A DNA stretch of 64,000 nucleotides, taken from an uncultured Prevotella sp. (GTDB lineage: Bacteria > Bacteroidota > Bacteroidia > Bacteroidales > Bacteroidaceae). Below, in pieces: positions 1 through 8,766 of this stretch. Position numbers and translations under genes: made by a program. Position 1 is the first letter of the stretch. Every line of letters begins with the position of its first letter. The stretch lies in NCBI GenBank assembly GCA_947169185.1, contig CAMVOS010000003.1, positions 62,001-126,000 of the forward strand. Direction: 5' to 3'. A model generated the notes under the pieces. The model was given only the letters and a program-made list of their open reading frames with translations. It was not told the origin of the DNA and did not search any database.

Positions 1-2
1 GC

Positions 3-851
3 ATCTGTGTAGGCCCGAAACTGAAGGACGGACGTATCCTGCTGCTGCTCGTGGCAGACTCGCAAGACCAGTACAAAGGCTATCTGAAAGACTGGTTCAG
101 AACCGTAGTTGTGGATCAGCTGGACTTCAAGCCACAGCCAAACACGACCACAGAGCGGTCAGTACTGATGGGGGCACTCTACAAGTTGGAATCCGACAGC
201 AAGCTGTCAACGCCAGCATTCCTCAGCCATGACGAACTGCCTAATGCTGCCCACTACATTGCCGAGCCACCACAGCCTGGCGATGGAGCTTTCGAGAACG
301 ACCGCTATTACTACAACTGGGGCAAGGAGCAGCGCCAAACGCCACGTGGCAATAAGGCTGCCATTGACGAGGTGCAATGGACGTCGAAGGCCTTCAGCCC
401 TGCCGTTGGTTTCATGATTGACCCAGAGAAGACGCCCGAAATCTTTAAATTGGCACAAGGTGCACAGAAGGATGCCCGTGCCACCAACAAGCAAGCCAAG
501 AACTATTTCCGTCGTACGCGTCCATTCGTCTATTTCCAAGAGCCATCTATCAATCCTGCTACCGACGAAGAATACAGCACGTCGTATAGTTTCCCGTCAG
601 GCCACAGCGTTCGTGGGTGGGTCTATGCGCTAACATTGGCACTCGTCGTACCCGACTCTACAGAAACATTGATAGCTCGCGCCCAAGAGTTTGCCTTGAA
701 CCGCGTCATCTGCGGACGACACTGGAAGAGCGACACAGAGGCCTCGCTGGTAGAGGCTACAGCTATTATGAGTCGCCTGCTATCGAACGCCGCCTTCCTG
801 GAACAATTAGAAAAGACGCGCAAGGAATATGCACGCCTTAAAGGAAAGTAA
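3..851 (+). CDS. PAP2-family acid phosphatase, C-terminal part (gene enters from left edge)
   Basis: The frame is open to the window edge, so the real start lies upstream; a GTG at 51 is only the first possible internal start. The PAP2 (class A acid phosphatase) signature is complete: KNYFRRTRP around residue 165 from the edge, FPSGHS with the catalytic-site histidine, and RVICGRHWKSD with the nucleophile His and its Asp. It should hydrolyse phosphomonoesters or lipid phosphates, probably in the periplasm. The first 45 or so residues (ICVGPKLKDGR, LLLVADSQDQY) do not belong to PAP2 and resemble the end of a phytase-like esterase domain, so a two-domain fusion is likely. That last point is inference. 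Confidence 0.8.
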   Translation: MCVGPKLKDGRILLLLVADSQDQYKGYLKDWFRTVVVDQLDFKPQPNTTTERSVLMGALYKLESDSKLSTPAFLSHDELPNAAHYIAEPPQPGDGAFENDRYYYNWGKEQRQTPRGNKAAIDEVQWTSKAFSPAVGFMIDPEKTPEIFKLAQGAQKDARATNKQAKNYFRRTRPFVYFQEPSINPATDEEYSTSYSFPSGHSVRGWVYALTLALVVPDSTETLIARAQEFALNRVICGRHWKSDTEASLVEATAIMSRLLSNAAFLEQLEKTRKEYARLKGK

Positions 852-868
852 ACGGTTAAACGTCAGGA

Positions 869-2374
869 TTAGAAGGGGAATCCCTGAGGTCTGGGTGCAA
901 TCTCAGGCTCGCCATAGACGGAGGCCTCCTGATCCTTGTCGTTCAACTTAAACACCATGAACTTGGGATTCTTGCCTGTGCAGGGCTTCCATACGCCACC
1001 CTTCGGACCGTTAGGATCGCTGTACTTGGCGAAGTTGGTCCATGCAGTCAGCATCTTTTCACTCAAATCCCAGTCGCCCTTGGTCCAGGGACGCCAACAA
1101 TGTTTCAGCGACTTGAAGACAAACCACAAGTCGGAAGAGTGGAAGGCACCCTTCAGGCGCTGTGTGACCTCAGGATGAGAGCCATCATCGGGCAAGGGAC
1201 GGGCAAACTCGTAGGCCCAAGCCTTGCCGCCCTTCTCAGTGCGAACCTTACAGAATTCAGCAATGTTGGGAGCCATGTTACCCATATCGTTCAGCGTGAA
1301 GCCAATCATATAAGGCACGTCGGCCAGCGTACCGCCACGGGTGGCATCGTCGAAGCTCTTCACGCTGACATAGCCGTCAATCATCGGCATGAAGGGCAGA
1401 CCACGGAACATAGCCGCCATGGGGCCACCACCCTGTTGTCCGTCGCTGTTGATCTGATGGTAGAGTGTGTTCAATGCGAAGACAGTCTCGGTCGAGGCTG
1501 CACGCATCTTCTGCAGGTCAGTCAGGCCAGCCCAGTCGAACACCTTCTTGGCTCTGGCTTCAGCATCGGCAAATGAGCCGCCGCTATAACGGCCACCCAT
1601 CGGATTGCCATTGGCATCGGGGATGCTCAGTCCCTGAGCACTCATGATGACGGCCTTATGGAACAGACCACGGGCCAGCGGACTCTCGCACAACGTACGC
1701 ACGCTGCCGCCACCAGCACTCTGTCCGAAGATGGTCACGTTGTCAGGGTCGCCACCAAACTGCGCGATATTCTTCTTAATCCACTTCAGCGCCTCAATCT
1801 GGTCGAGGATACCATAGTTGCCACTAACGTGGTGAGGACTCTCAGCAGAGAGAGCCGGGTGTACGAGGAAGCCGAACACGCCCAAACGGTAGTTGATGGT
1901 AACGAGCACCACGTCCTTGGCACCCCACTCCTGGCCATCGAACTCAGGCTCAGAGCCGAAACCCTCGCGATAGCCGCCGCCATGAATCCACAGGGCAACA
2001 GGCAATTTCTTGCCTACCTTGCCAGCCGCCTTGGTCCAAACGTTCAGATACAGGCAATCCTCACTGAAAGCAGCCTCCTTGCCATAGCCCCACTCCGTGT
2101 AGTAGCCGCCAGTATACTGAATAGCCTGATAGCTTGGACGCCCGAAAGTGTCGCAAATCTTCACACCTTTCCAAGGCTGAACAGGCTGTGGTTCCTTCCA
2201 GCGGTTCTCCTTGATGGGAGGAGCAGCATAGGGAATGCCACGATAGACTAACACATCAGGGTGTTCGTCGGCAAAGACGCCCTGGACACGACCACCTTCA
2301 ATCGTCAACACGGGATTTTGCGCATTGACAGACAATGCTACTAACAGCAGCAGAGGCAAAAATAGTTTTTTCAT
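869..2374 (-). CDS. Secreted type-B carboxylesterase
   Basis: 501 residues, the usual length for the family. A signal peptide covers about residues 1-19 (hydrophobic LFLPLLLLVALSV, then NAQ). HGGG at 131-134 gives the oxyanion hole, EDCLYLNVW at 105-113 is the family signature, and GQSAGG holds nucleophile Ser219. It should hydrolyse carboxylic esters in the periplasm or outside the cell; the natural substrate cannot be told, though acyl or feruloyl sugar esters are common for relatives. It follows the carboxyltransferase-like gene after 28 bp on the same strand, so the two are probably co-transcribed, though no functional link is obvious. Confidence 0.88.
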   Translation of the reverse strand: MKKLFLPLLLLVALSVNAQNPVLTIEGGRVQGVFADEHPDVLVYRGIPYAAPPIKENRWKEPQPVQPWKGVKICDTFGRPSYQAIQYTGGYYTEWGYGKEAAFSEDCLYLNVWTKAAGKVGKKLPVALWIHGGGYREGFGSEPEFDGQEWGAKDVVLVTINYRLGVFGFLVHPALSAESPHHVSGNYGILDQIEALKWIKKNIAQFGGDPDNVTIFGQSAGGGSVRTLCESPLARGLFHKAVIMSAQGLSIPDANGNPMGGRYSGGSFADAEARAKKVFDWAGLTDLQKMRAASTETVFALNTLYHQINSDGQQGGGPMAAMFRGLPFMPMIDGYVSVKSFDDATRGGTLADVPYMIGFTLNDMGNMAPNIAEFCKVRTEKGGKAWAYEFARPLPDDGSHPEVTQRLKGAFHSSDLWFVFKSLKHCWRPWTKGDWDLSEKMLTAWTNFAKYSDPNGPKGGVWKPCTGKNPKFMVFKLNDKDQEASVYGEPEIAPRPQGFPF

Positions 2375-2402
2375 AAGTTAGTATAGAACAATTGCTTTTC
2401 TG

Positions 2403-4178
2403 TTACTCGCTACGCTCAATCCAACCGAGGTTGTCGCCACGACGGACCTTGGCACCCTGCTTGGCAGCCACCTCGACGAGTTTGCCTCCGAGAGCGGCAG
2501 GAATAGGAACGATTTCGCCCCAAGGTGCCTGGATGTAGCAGAACGTATCGCCTTCCCTGTATTGCTGGCCAACGAACGGCTCCAGGCAAGGCTCGCAAGC
2601 GCCCTCACCAGAGAACTCGTAGTACACCTGTCCAGCGATAGGAGCCGTCAGGGCATCAGCCTTGGCATGCTTGAAGGCTGCCAGTTCCTCAGGCTTCATC
2701 TTCGAACCACCGAGTTTGGCATCCTTGGCCTTCTGGATGTCGGCCAGCAACTGCTTCTTGGCCTGACCGCTCTTGAACGGACGGTACTGCTCGGGGTGCA
2801 TAGCCAGCTCAAACAGCTCTTCGTTATCCTGACCGTAGTCCCAGCCATTCTCGTCCATCTCCTTCTTGAAGCCGTCGAGGGCATTAGGAATAAGGGTGTG
2901 TGGGTCGGCATCGGTGAACTCGCGACCCTGCTTCTTGGCCAGCTCGACGAATTCGGGATCAATGGTACCAGGCACCTTGCCGCTCTTACCCAGAATCATA
3001 CCCCAGATGGCATCGTCCATCATGGCGTAGCGACCCTTGCCCTGCTCCATCGTCAGCAGGTTCATCAGGGCGATATTCTTCGTATACTGTGAGAATGGCG
3101 TTACCAATGGGGGATAACCCACGCGTGGCCATACATACTCTACCTCCTGGAACAGCTTGACCAGCATGTCGTCCATCGACAGTGTAGGCTCGCCCTTCTT
3201 CTCGCGCAGCTTGTTTATCATCGACTGGATGGGACCCAGGTCGGCCATCATCGAACCCATCATGCCACCAGGCAGACCGCTGCCCAGCAGCAAGCTCGAC
3301 ATGTGCTTGTTGGCAGGATTGATAAAGCAGCCCAGCCAGTCATCAATGAACTCCTGCGTCAGTGTACGCGCCTGCATATACGCGTTCATATTTATATCTG
3401 CCACCTCGAAGCCTTCGTTCTTCAGCATCGACTGTACTGAGATGATGTCTGGATGCACCTTACCCCAGCTGAGTGGCTCAATGGCGGTATCGATGATGTC
3501 GGCACCGTTGTTACAAACCTCCAGGATAGAGGCCATCGACAGGCCAGGACCAGAGTGTCCGTGATACTGGATGATGATATCGGGATGTTTCGTCTTGATG
3601 GCCTTCGTCAGCGCACCCAACAGGGCGGGCTGTCCGATGCCTGCCATATCCTTCAGACAGATCTCCTCGGCACCAGCAGCAATCACCTCGTCGGCAATCT
3701 TCGAGTAGTACTCTACCGTATGCACGGGACTGGTGGTGATACACAGCGTAGCCTGTGGAATCATACCTGCTGCCTTGGCCCACTTGATGCTGGGGATGAT
3801 GTTACGCGTATCGTTCAGACCACAGAAGATACGGGGGATATCCACACCCTGGGCCTTCTTCACCTTATACATCAGCTCGCGCACGTCGTCGGGCACGGGA
3901 TACATGCGCAGCGCATTCAGACCACGGTCCAGCATGTGTGTCTGTATGCCTACCTCGTTGAAGGGCTTACAGAAGGCACGCACCGCCAGGTTGGGGTTCT
4001 CACCAGCCATCAGGTTCACCTGCTCGAAGGCGCCACCATTGGTTTCCACACGGCTGAAGCAGCCCATGTCGATAATCACTGGAGCGATACGCTCTAACTG
4101 GTCCTTACGGGGTTGGAACTTGCCTGACGACTGCCACATGTCGCGATAGACAAGACTAAACTTAATCTTCTTTTTCAT
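2403..4178 (-). CDS. Oxaloacetate decarboxylase alpha / pyruvate carboxylase subunit B-like carboxyltransferase
   Basis: 591 residues. The N-terminal TIM-barrel carboxyltransferase domain (about 1-300) keeps the metal and catalytic residues: Asp13 in YRDMWQS, the carboxylated-lysine position Lys176 in CLKDMAG, and His206/His208 in YHGHSG. A conserved helical region follows to about 470. The last 85 residues have a biotinyl-domain outline, but the expected AMKM biotinylation motif reads APWG (551-554), with Trp where the biotin lysine should be. The family moves a carboxyl group between a keto acid and biotin. Here a separate biotin carrier would be needed, or the protein works without biotin. 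First gene of a unit with the esterase; promoter at 4211-4218. Confidence 0.85.
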   Translation of the reverse strand: MKKKIKFSLVYRDMWQSSGKFQPRKDQLERIAPVIIDMGCFSRVETNGGAFEQVNLMAGENPNLAVRAFCKPFNEVGIQTHMLDRGLNALRMYPVPDDVRELMYKVKKAQGVDIPRIFCGLNDTRNIIPSIKWAKAAGMIPQATLCITTSPVHTVEYYSKIADEVIAAGAEEICLKDMAGIGQPALLGALTKAIKTKHPDIIIQYHGHSGPGLSMASILEVCNNGADIIDTAIEPLSWGKVHPDIISVQSMLKNEGFEVADINMNAYMQARTLTQEFIDDWLGCFINPANKHMSSLLLGSGLPGGMMGSMMADLGPIQSMINKLREKKGEPTLSMDDMLVKLFQEVEYVWPRVGYPPLVTPFSQYTKNIALMNLLTMEQGKGRYAMMDDAIWGMILGKSGKVPGTIDPEFVELAKKQGREFTDADPHTLIPNALDGFKKEMDENGWDYGQDNEELFELAMHPEQYRPFKSGQAKKQLLADIQKAKDAKLGGSKMKPEELAAFKHAKADALTAPIAGQVYYEFSGEGACEPCLEPFVGQQYREGDTFCYIQAPWGEIVPIPAALGGKLVEVAAKQGAKVRRGDNLGWIERSE

Positions 4179-4210
4179 AATTATTAGGACTTAATTGAGA
4201 TATATTTTTG

Positions 4211-4218
4211 CAAAGGTA
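4211..4218 (-). promoter_or_regulatory. Bacteroidota -7 box for the carboxyltransferase unit
   Basis: The minus strand reads TACCTTTG, matching TAnnTTTG, about 33 bp before the start codon. Confidence 0.7.
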
Positions 4219-4291
4219 CAAAATAAAGTGAAAAGTGAAAAACGAAAAGAGAAAAATTTGCTCCGCATTGCTAAATTTCGCTGATTATTTG

Positions 4292-4299
4292 TATCTTTG
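4292..4299 (+). promoter_or_regulatory. Bacteroidota -7 box for the lipoprotein gene
   Basis: TATCTTTG, 20 bp before the ATG at 4319. It shows that the longer frame beginning at 4235 cannot be the translated form. Confidence 0.7.
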
Positions 4300-4318
4300 C
4301 ACAAAAATTAGCGAAAAT

Positions 4319-5053
4319 ATGAAGAAAACAATGTTATTCATAGCCCTTACTGTCATCATGGCGGCTTGTGGCAGCAAGCAACCGAAGAATGACAGAATGT
4401 CGAACAATGCCATCAGCATATTCAAGAGCATACCTGGCGATTCGGCACTCTACGGACTGGCATGTGACGGTTGTACGGACTCCATCCTCGTGTTCCTCCC
4501 CTACTCTGGCGGCGATCCTGACACTTTCGACATCATCAGTTGTCGCCAGCAGCGTCACATGTATGGATTTCCGCACATTGGCGATGCACTGGCTATTATG
4601 GTCAACCCCGAGAATCGCCATGAGGCACGTAGCGTCATCAACCTCGGTACGCTGGAGGGACAATGGTGCTACATAGTTGAACCAACGTTACGCACCATTG
4701 ACGGCAAGACACCTCCTATTCCCGACAGTATCAAGAAAAAAATACTGGTTCCTGTAGAATATTGCCTAAAATTGAAGACAGACAACACCGCTTCAATGAG
4801 GGGCCATATACAAAGAAATGGCAACACACCGTCGTTAGTCGCATATCCTGATATCCATCACTATACGGAGTGGCATCCTTTTAACGGCCGACTCATTCTG
4901 CATGCCGACACAATTGCAGGATTCACGAAAGAGGGCGAAAAACCTATAACAGACACAGCAGATATTGTATTGCTGATGCGTGACACGCTGATTCTTCGTA
5001 TTGGCGACAAGGAGCAATCGTACTATCGGAAGAAAGAAAAGAATAGCCTATAA
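4319..5053 (+). CDS. Putative lipoprotein of unknown function
   Basis: 244 residues from the ATG at 4319; the frame extends upstream to 4235, but the promoter box lies inside that extension. The N-terminus is a lipoprotein signal (MKKTMLFIALTVIMAACGS) with lipobox AAC, so the protein is probably anchored in a membrane facing the periplasm. The rest has CDGC at about residues 47-50 and alternating polar/hydrophobic stretches suggestive of beta structure, but I recognise no family. It stands alone as a transcription unit and converges on uxaC, with a shared terminator between them. Confidence 0.75.
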   Translation: MKKTMLFIALTVIMAACGSKQPKNDRMSNNAISIFKSIPGDSALYGLACDGCTDSILVFLPYSGGDPDTFDIISCRQQRHMYGFPHIGDALAIMVNPENRHEARSVINLGTLEGQWCYIVEPTLRTIDGKTPPIPDSIKKKILVPVEYCLKLKTDNTASMRGHIQRNGNTPSLVAYPDIHHYTEWHPFNGRLILHADTIAGFTKEGEKPITDTADIVLLMRDTLILRIGDKEQSYYRKKEKNSL

Positions 5054-5068
5054 GCTTATAAAAAAATG

Positions 5069-5106
5069 AAGGCGACTACCCATCACGAGCAGTCGCCTTT
5101 CTTTTT
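5069..5106. terminator. Bidirectional intrinsic terminator
   Basis: Stem AAGGCGACT / AGTCGCCTT, followed by CTTTTT on the plus strand and by a run of T on the minus strand (plus AAAAAAA at 5060-5066). It sits between the convergent lipoprotein gene and uxaC. Confidence 0.8.
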
Positions 5107-5117
5107 GACTTGTTTTA

Positions 5118-6524
5118 TCAATAGAACTTAAAGTAGTTTTTAGCGTTGTTATAAGAGATGTCCTCAACCATCTTACCCAACAGTTCACGGTCATCGGGAA
5201 GCAGGCCCTTCTCTACGTCATTACCCAACAGATTGCAGAGGATACGACGGAAATACTCGTGACGTGGATATGAAAGGAATGAACGGCTATCTGTCAGCAT
5301 ACCCACGAAACGGCTCAGAAGGCCGAGCACTGAGAGTGCGTTCATCTGACGAATCATGCCGTCCATCTGGTCGTTGAACCACCAGCCCGAACCAAACTGG
5401 ATCTTGCCTGGCTCACCTCCCTGGAAGTTGCCGAGCATCGTAGCGATGACCTCGTTGGCACATGGATTCAGCGTATATAATATAGTACGCGTGAGCTTAC
5501 CTTCCATGTTCAGCTTGTTCAGGAATTTCGACATAGCCTTGGCGGTATTGAACTCTCCGATAGAGTCGAAACCGGTATCTGGACCAAGTTGGTTGTACAT
5601 AGCGGTATTGTTGTCGCGAATGGCACCATAGTGGAACTGCTGTGTCCAACCTGCATCGGCATCCATCTCAGCCATCACGGTCAGGAAGCAATTCTTATAT
5701 TGGCGAACTTCAAGTGCAGATAGTTGCTGGCCACGCATAGCCTTCTCGAAGATGGTCTCAATCTGCGAGTCGGTGTACTCCTCATCGTAGAATTCCTCAA
5801 TTCCGTGGTCAGAAAGCTTCGAACCCTGAGCCTCGAAGAATTCGTGGCGTTTCTTCAGAGCGTCGACCATGTCAGCAAACTTGGTGATGGTGACACCACT
5901 GACGTTCTCCAATTGATTCACATATGCGCTGAACTCAGGCTTCTCAATATTCATAGCCTTGTCAGGACGCCATGCGGGAATCATGATGGGATCGTCAGCA
6001 GCCTTGTGCTTAGCATATTCAATATGGTTGTGCAGGTCATCAACAGGATCGTCGGTGGTGCACACGCACTCTACGTTGTAGTGCTTCATCAGACCGCGAG
6101 CTGAGAACTCGGGCTGCTGCAGTTTCTCGTTACACTCGTCGAAGATTTCGCGAGCGGTCTTCGGGCTCAGCAGTTTCTCAATACCGAAGGCGGTCTTGAG
6201 CTCCAAGTGTGTCCAATGATACAACGGATTACGTAATGTATAGGGCACGGTCTCGGCCCACTTTTCAAATTTCTCCCAATCGCTGGTGTCCTTACCGGTG
6301 CAATACTTCTCGTCAACACCGTTGGTACGCATAGCACGCCACTTGTAGTGGTCACCACCGAGCCAAAGCTCTGTGATGCTCTTAAAACGATGGTCGTTAG
6401 CTACCATCTCGGGGATTAAGTGACAATGATAGTCGATAATCGGCATCTTGGCCGCATGGTTGTGGAAGAGATCCTGAGCAACCTCAGTCTCCAACACGAA
6501 ATTCTTGTCGTTGAAAGCTTTCAT
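5118..6524 (-). CDS. uxaC: Glucuronate isomerase
   Basis: 468 residues from the ATG at 6524, the normal UxaC length; the frame runs 17 codons further upstream, but MKAFNDKNF is the typical N-terminus. It isomerises D-glucuronate to D-fructuronate and D-galacturonate to D-tagaturonate in the cytoplasm, the first step of hexuronate use. IDYHCHL near residue 33 is the metal-binding HxH of this amidohydrolase-superfamily enzyme. WLGGDHYKWRAMR and the FGSGWWFNDQ stretch are characteristic. It is monocistronic, with its own promoter. No other hexuronate gene is in the window. Confidence 0.95.
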   Translation of the reverse strand: MKAFNDKNFVLETEVAQDLFHNHAAKMPIIDYHCHLIPEMVANDHRFKSITELWLGGDHYKWRAMRTNGVDEKYCTGKDTSDWEKFEKWAETVPYTLRNPLYHWTHLELKTAFGIEKLLSPKTAREIFDECNEKLQQPEFSARGLMKHYNVECVCTTDDPVDDLHNHIEYAKHKAADDPIMIPAWRPDKAMNIEKPEFSAYVNQLENVSGVTITKFADMVDALKKRHEFFEAQGSKLSDHGIEEFYDEEYTDSQIETIFEKAMRGQQLSALEVRQYKNCFLTVMAEMDADAGWTQQFHYGAIRDNNTAMYNQLGPDTGFDSIGEFNTAKAMSKFLNKLNMEGKLTRTILYTLNPCANEVIATMLGNFQGGEPGKIQFGSGWWFNDQMDGMIRQMNALSVLGLLSRFVGMLTDSRSFLSYPRHEYFRRILCNLLGNDVEKGLLPDDRELLGKMVEDISYNNAKNYFKFY

Positions 6525-6562
6525 GACGCTGTTTGTTTTAGATAATATGTTTGAATTTTTTG

Positions 6563-6570
6563 CAAAGATA
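6563..6570 (-). promoter_or_regulatory. Bacteroidota -7 box for uxaC
   Basis: The minus strand reads TATCTTTG, 39 bp before the chosen start at 6524. This supports the shorter N-terminus. Confidence 0.65.
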
Positions 6571-6666
6571 GGCAAAAGAATCGAGATAACTTTGTTTTTT
6601 CTGCTTTTTTGAAGAAAAATCTACGTAAACGTTCTCAATAATTTTGGAGAAAACATTTTTTTTATT

Positions 6667-6674
6667 TACCTTTG
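6667..6674 (+). promoter_or_regulatory. Bacteroidota -7 box for the histidine kinase gene
   Basis: TACCTTTG, 26 bp before the ATG at 6700. Confidence 0.7.
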
Positions 6675-6699
6675 CAAACAAATAAAACAAACAAATACT

Positions 6700-8202
6700 A
6701 TGCACAAGTTTTTTTCACTCTTAATCGTAAGCATGCTCTTCTGTTCTGTCACGGCACTGGCCGACAATTCCAAGAAGAGTAAATTGCACCAGCAAGCCGA
6801 GAGTATCGACGCCAAGGAAAACGTTGCCATGGCTCGCTCTACGTACCTCCAAGCCTTCAGCGACTATGCCAATCGCGGCGAGATAGCACTGGCCACGGAG
6901 TGTGGCACGAAGGCTACGGCCCTCTACTATCGCGAGAGTCTCTATCAAGAAGCCTTCGACCTGTTGCGACGCATCGACCAGACAGTCAACGCATCGAGCC
7001 TGAGCACACCCGAAAAGGCCGGCTGCCACTATTGGACCAGCAAGGAGCGCTTCAATATGTATATGAAGATGCACCGTGCTGAACCCGCCAAGGAACACCT
7101 GAACGTGATGGACAATCAGGCCAACCTGTCTGGTGACGAGGCGCTGAAGAACGACCTGCTTTACTCAAAGACCATCTATCACTACACCTTTGGTCAAACA
7201 GCCCAGGGTAATGCCGTATTCAAGGAAATGGTAGGCAAACTGACCGCCTGTAAGGAATTTGACAAGGTAGACGAGGTGTATCAGACACTTATCGCCAACG
7301 GTCGCAAGAGCAACAACGCCAGCCTCGTGGCGCAGTCGTACAGTAACTACTTGGCTTGGAAGGATTCGACCAACGCCATCAAGCATGCCGACGAGATGAA
7401 GGCTCTGAAAGACCAGATTGCAGCCAACAAGGCCGAGATTGCCGACAAGGACTCGTCGCTGACCACACGTTGGGTATTCATCGTCGGTCTGCTGATTCTG
7501 TCCGGTGCATTGGCTGCCGCCCTGGTATTGGGCGCCGTGGTACTGATGCGTTTCATCTTGCAGACGCGTAAACAGAAGAAGATCATTGAACTGGCTAACG
7601 ACAGCAATGCGTTGAAGGCCAAGTTCATCAGCAACATGTCAGCACAGTTGGAGCCTACACTGAAGAAACTGGATAGCCGTCAGTCTGAGGTACAAGCACT
7701 GCTCGACTTCTCGAAGCACATACAGACGCTGTCCGAGCTGGAGAACTCTGACGAGCAGTTGGAGATGGAGGAAGTGCAGATGCAGCAATTCTGCGAGGAA
7801 CTAATGAATCAGATTCGTGGTACTGAGCAGTCGGAGGTTCAGCTCGTAGTCAATGCACCGAAGATGAATGCACAGATTTACCGTCCTTATGTCAGTCACA
7901 TTCTGACGCACCTGCTAAAGAATGCTGCTGAATATACGCCTGCCGAGGGCAAGATAACCATCGAGTTCAAGAAGCGCGGACAGCACAAGATTGAGTTCCA
8001 CGTATCAGATACAGGCTGTGGCATTCCTGAGGAGAAGCGCGACGACGTTTTCAAGCCGTTCCTTGAAATCCACGACCTGACGAAGGGTGACGGTCTGGGA
8101 CTGCCCACGTGCAAACAGATGGCACTGAAGATGGGCGGTGACCTGACCATAGACCGCGCGTACACACGCGGAACCCGCTTCGTATTGGAATTAAAAGCCT
8201 AA
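6700..8202 (+). CDS. Sensor histidine kinase-like protein lacking the H-box histidine
   Basis: 500 residues. Signal peptide at 1-21, an alpha-helical TPR-like extracytoplasmic region (about 30-250), a transmembrane helix at about 255-285, then a cytoplasmic kinase core. The HATPase domain is complete: N box HLLKNAAEYTP, G1 DTGCGIP, F box FKPF and G2 GDGLGLP. The dimerisation segment reads FISNMSAQLEPTL (309-321), where family members have FxxNMSHEIRTPL, so the phospho-acceptor His is Ala315. It could act as a phosphatase or nucleotide-dependent scaffold rather than an autokinase. No response regulator is adjacent. Confidence 0.8.
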   Translation: MHKFFSLLIVSMLFCSVTALADNSKKSKLHQQAESIDAKENVAMARSTYLQAFSDYANRGEIALATECGTKATALYYRESLYQEAFDLLRRIDQTVNASSLSTPEKAGCHYWTSKERFNMYMKMHRAEPAKEHLNVMDNQANLSGDEALKNDLLYSKTIYHYTFGQTAQGNAVFKEMVGKLTACKEFDKVDEVYQTLIANGRKSNNASLVAQSYSNYLAWKDSTNAIKHADEMKALKDQIAANKAEIADKDSSLTTRWVFIVGLLILSGALAAALVLGAVVLMRFILQTRKQKKIIELANDSNALKAKFISNMSAQLEPTLKKLDSRQSEVQALLDFSKHIQTLSELENSDEQLEMEEVQMQQFCEELMNQIRGTEQSEVQLVVNAPKMNAQIYRPYVSHILTHLLKNAAEYTPAEGKITIEFKKRGQHKIEFHVSDTGCGIPEEKRDDVFKPFLEIHDLTKGDGLGLPTCKQMALKMGGDLTIDRAYTRGTRFVLELKA

Positions 8203-8210
8203 CGGAATTT

Positions 8211-8252
8211 CGAAACATCGAAACATCGAAGCATCGAAACATCGAAATCCCG
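8211..8252. repeat. Degenerate tandem repeat, CGAAACAT-type units
   Basis: Four to five 9-bp units of the form ATCGAAACA with single substitutions, filling the gap between the kinase stop and the queF stop. A related TTTCGA repeat lies between groES and groEL (55932-55972). Confidence 0.75.
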
Positions 8253-8256
8253 AAAA

Positions 8257-8718
8257 TCAGAACATCTGGCGGTTGAGCAGTCGCTCCTCCGCCATTTTTT
8301 CATATTTCGTTCCCGGCTGACCATAGTTAGCATAAGGATAAATCGAGATGCCGCCACGTGGTGTAAACAATCCTATTACCTCTATATATTTAGGCTGCAT
8401 CAACTTTACCAGATCCTTCATGATAATGTTCACGCAGTCCTCGTGGAAGTCACCGTGGTTGCGGAACGAGAAAAGGTAAAGCTTCAGACTCTTCGACTCC
8501 ACCATTCTGTCAGCGGGGATATATGCAATCTTGATCTCTGCGAAGTCTGGCTGCCCCGTAATGGGACATAGCGAGGTGAACTCAGGACAATTAAACTGCA
8601 CCCAATAGTCGTTGTCCTTATGTTTGTTCTCAAACGTTTCCAGCACCTCAGGAGCATAGGTCATCTTATATTCCGTCTTGCGGCCTAACTGCTGCAGGCC
8701 TTCTTGTTCTCTAGCCAT
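8257..8718 (-). CDS. queF: NADPH-dependent 7-cyano-7-deazaguanine (preQ0) reductase
   Basis: 153 residues, the short type-I QueF. It reduces the nitrile of preQ0 to the amine preQ1 in queuosine biosynthesis. Catalytic Cys51 is in [12 protein letters not shown], followed by conserved Asp58. The QueF motif ESKSLKLYL at 74-82 binds NADPH, and FHE at 91-93 provides the conserved His/Glu. It lies 48 bp downstream of the YhhQ-type transporter on the same strand, which supports a joint queuosine salvage/synthesis unit. Confidence 0.95.
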   Translation of the reverse strand: MAREQEGLQQLGRKTEYKMTYAPEVLETFENKHKDNDYWVQFNCPEFTSLCPITGQPDFAEIKIAYIPADRMVESKSLKLYLFSFRNHGDFHEDCVNIIMKDLVKLMQPKYIEVIGLFTPRGGISIYPYANYGQPGTKYEKMAEERLLNRQMF

Positions 8719-8766
8719 AATTCTAAATTTTGTTATAACATTACAACGGTATTACGACATATCGAA

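Noticed and set aside
4235..4318. Longer N-terminus for the lipoprotein gene
   Set aside because: The TATCTTTG promoter box and expected transcript start lie inside it, and the lipoprotein signal begins at 4319.
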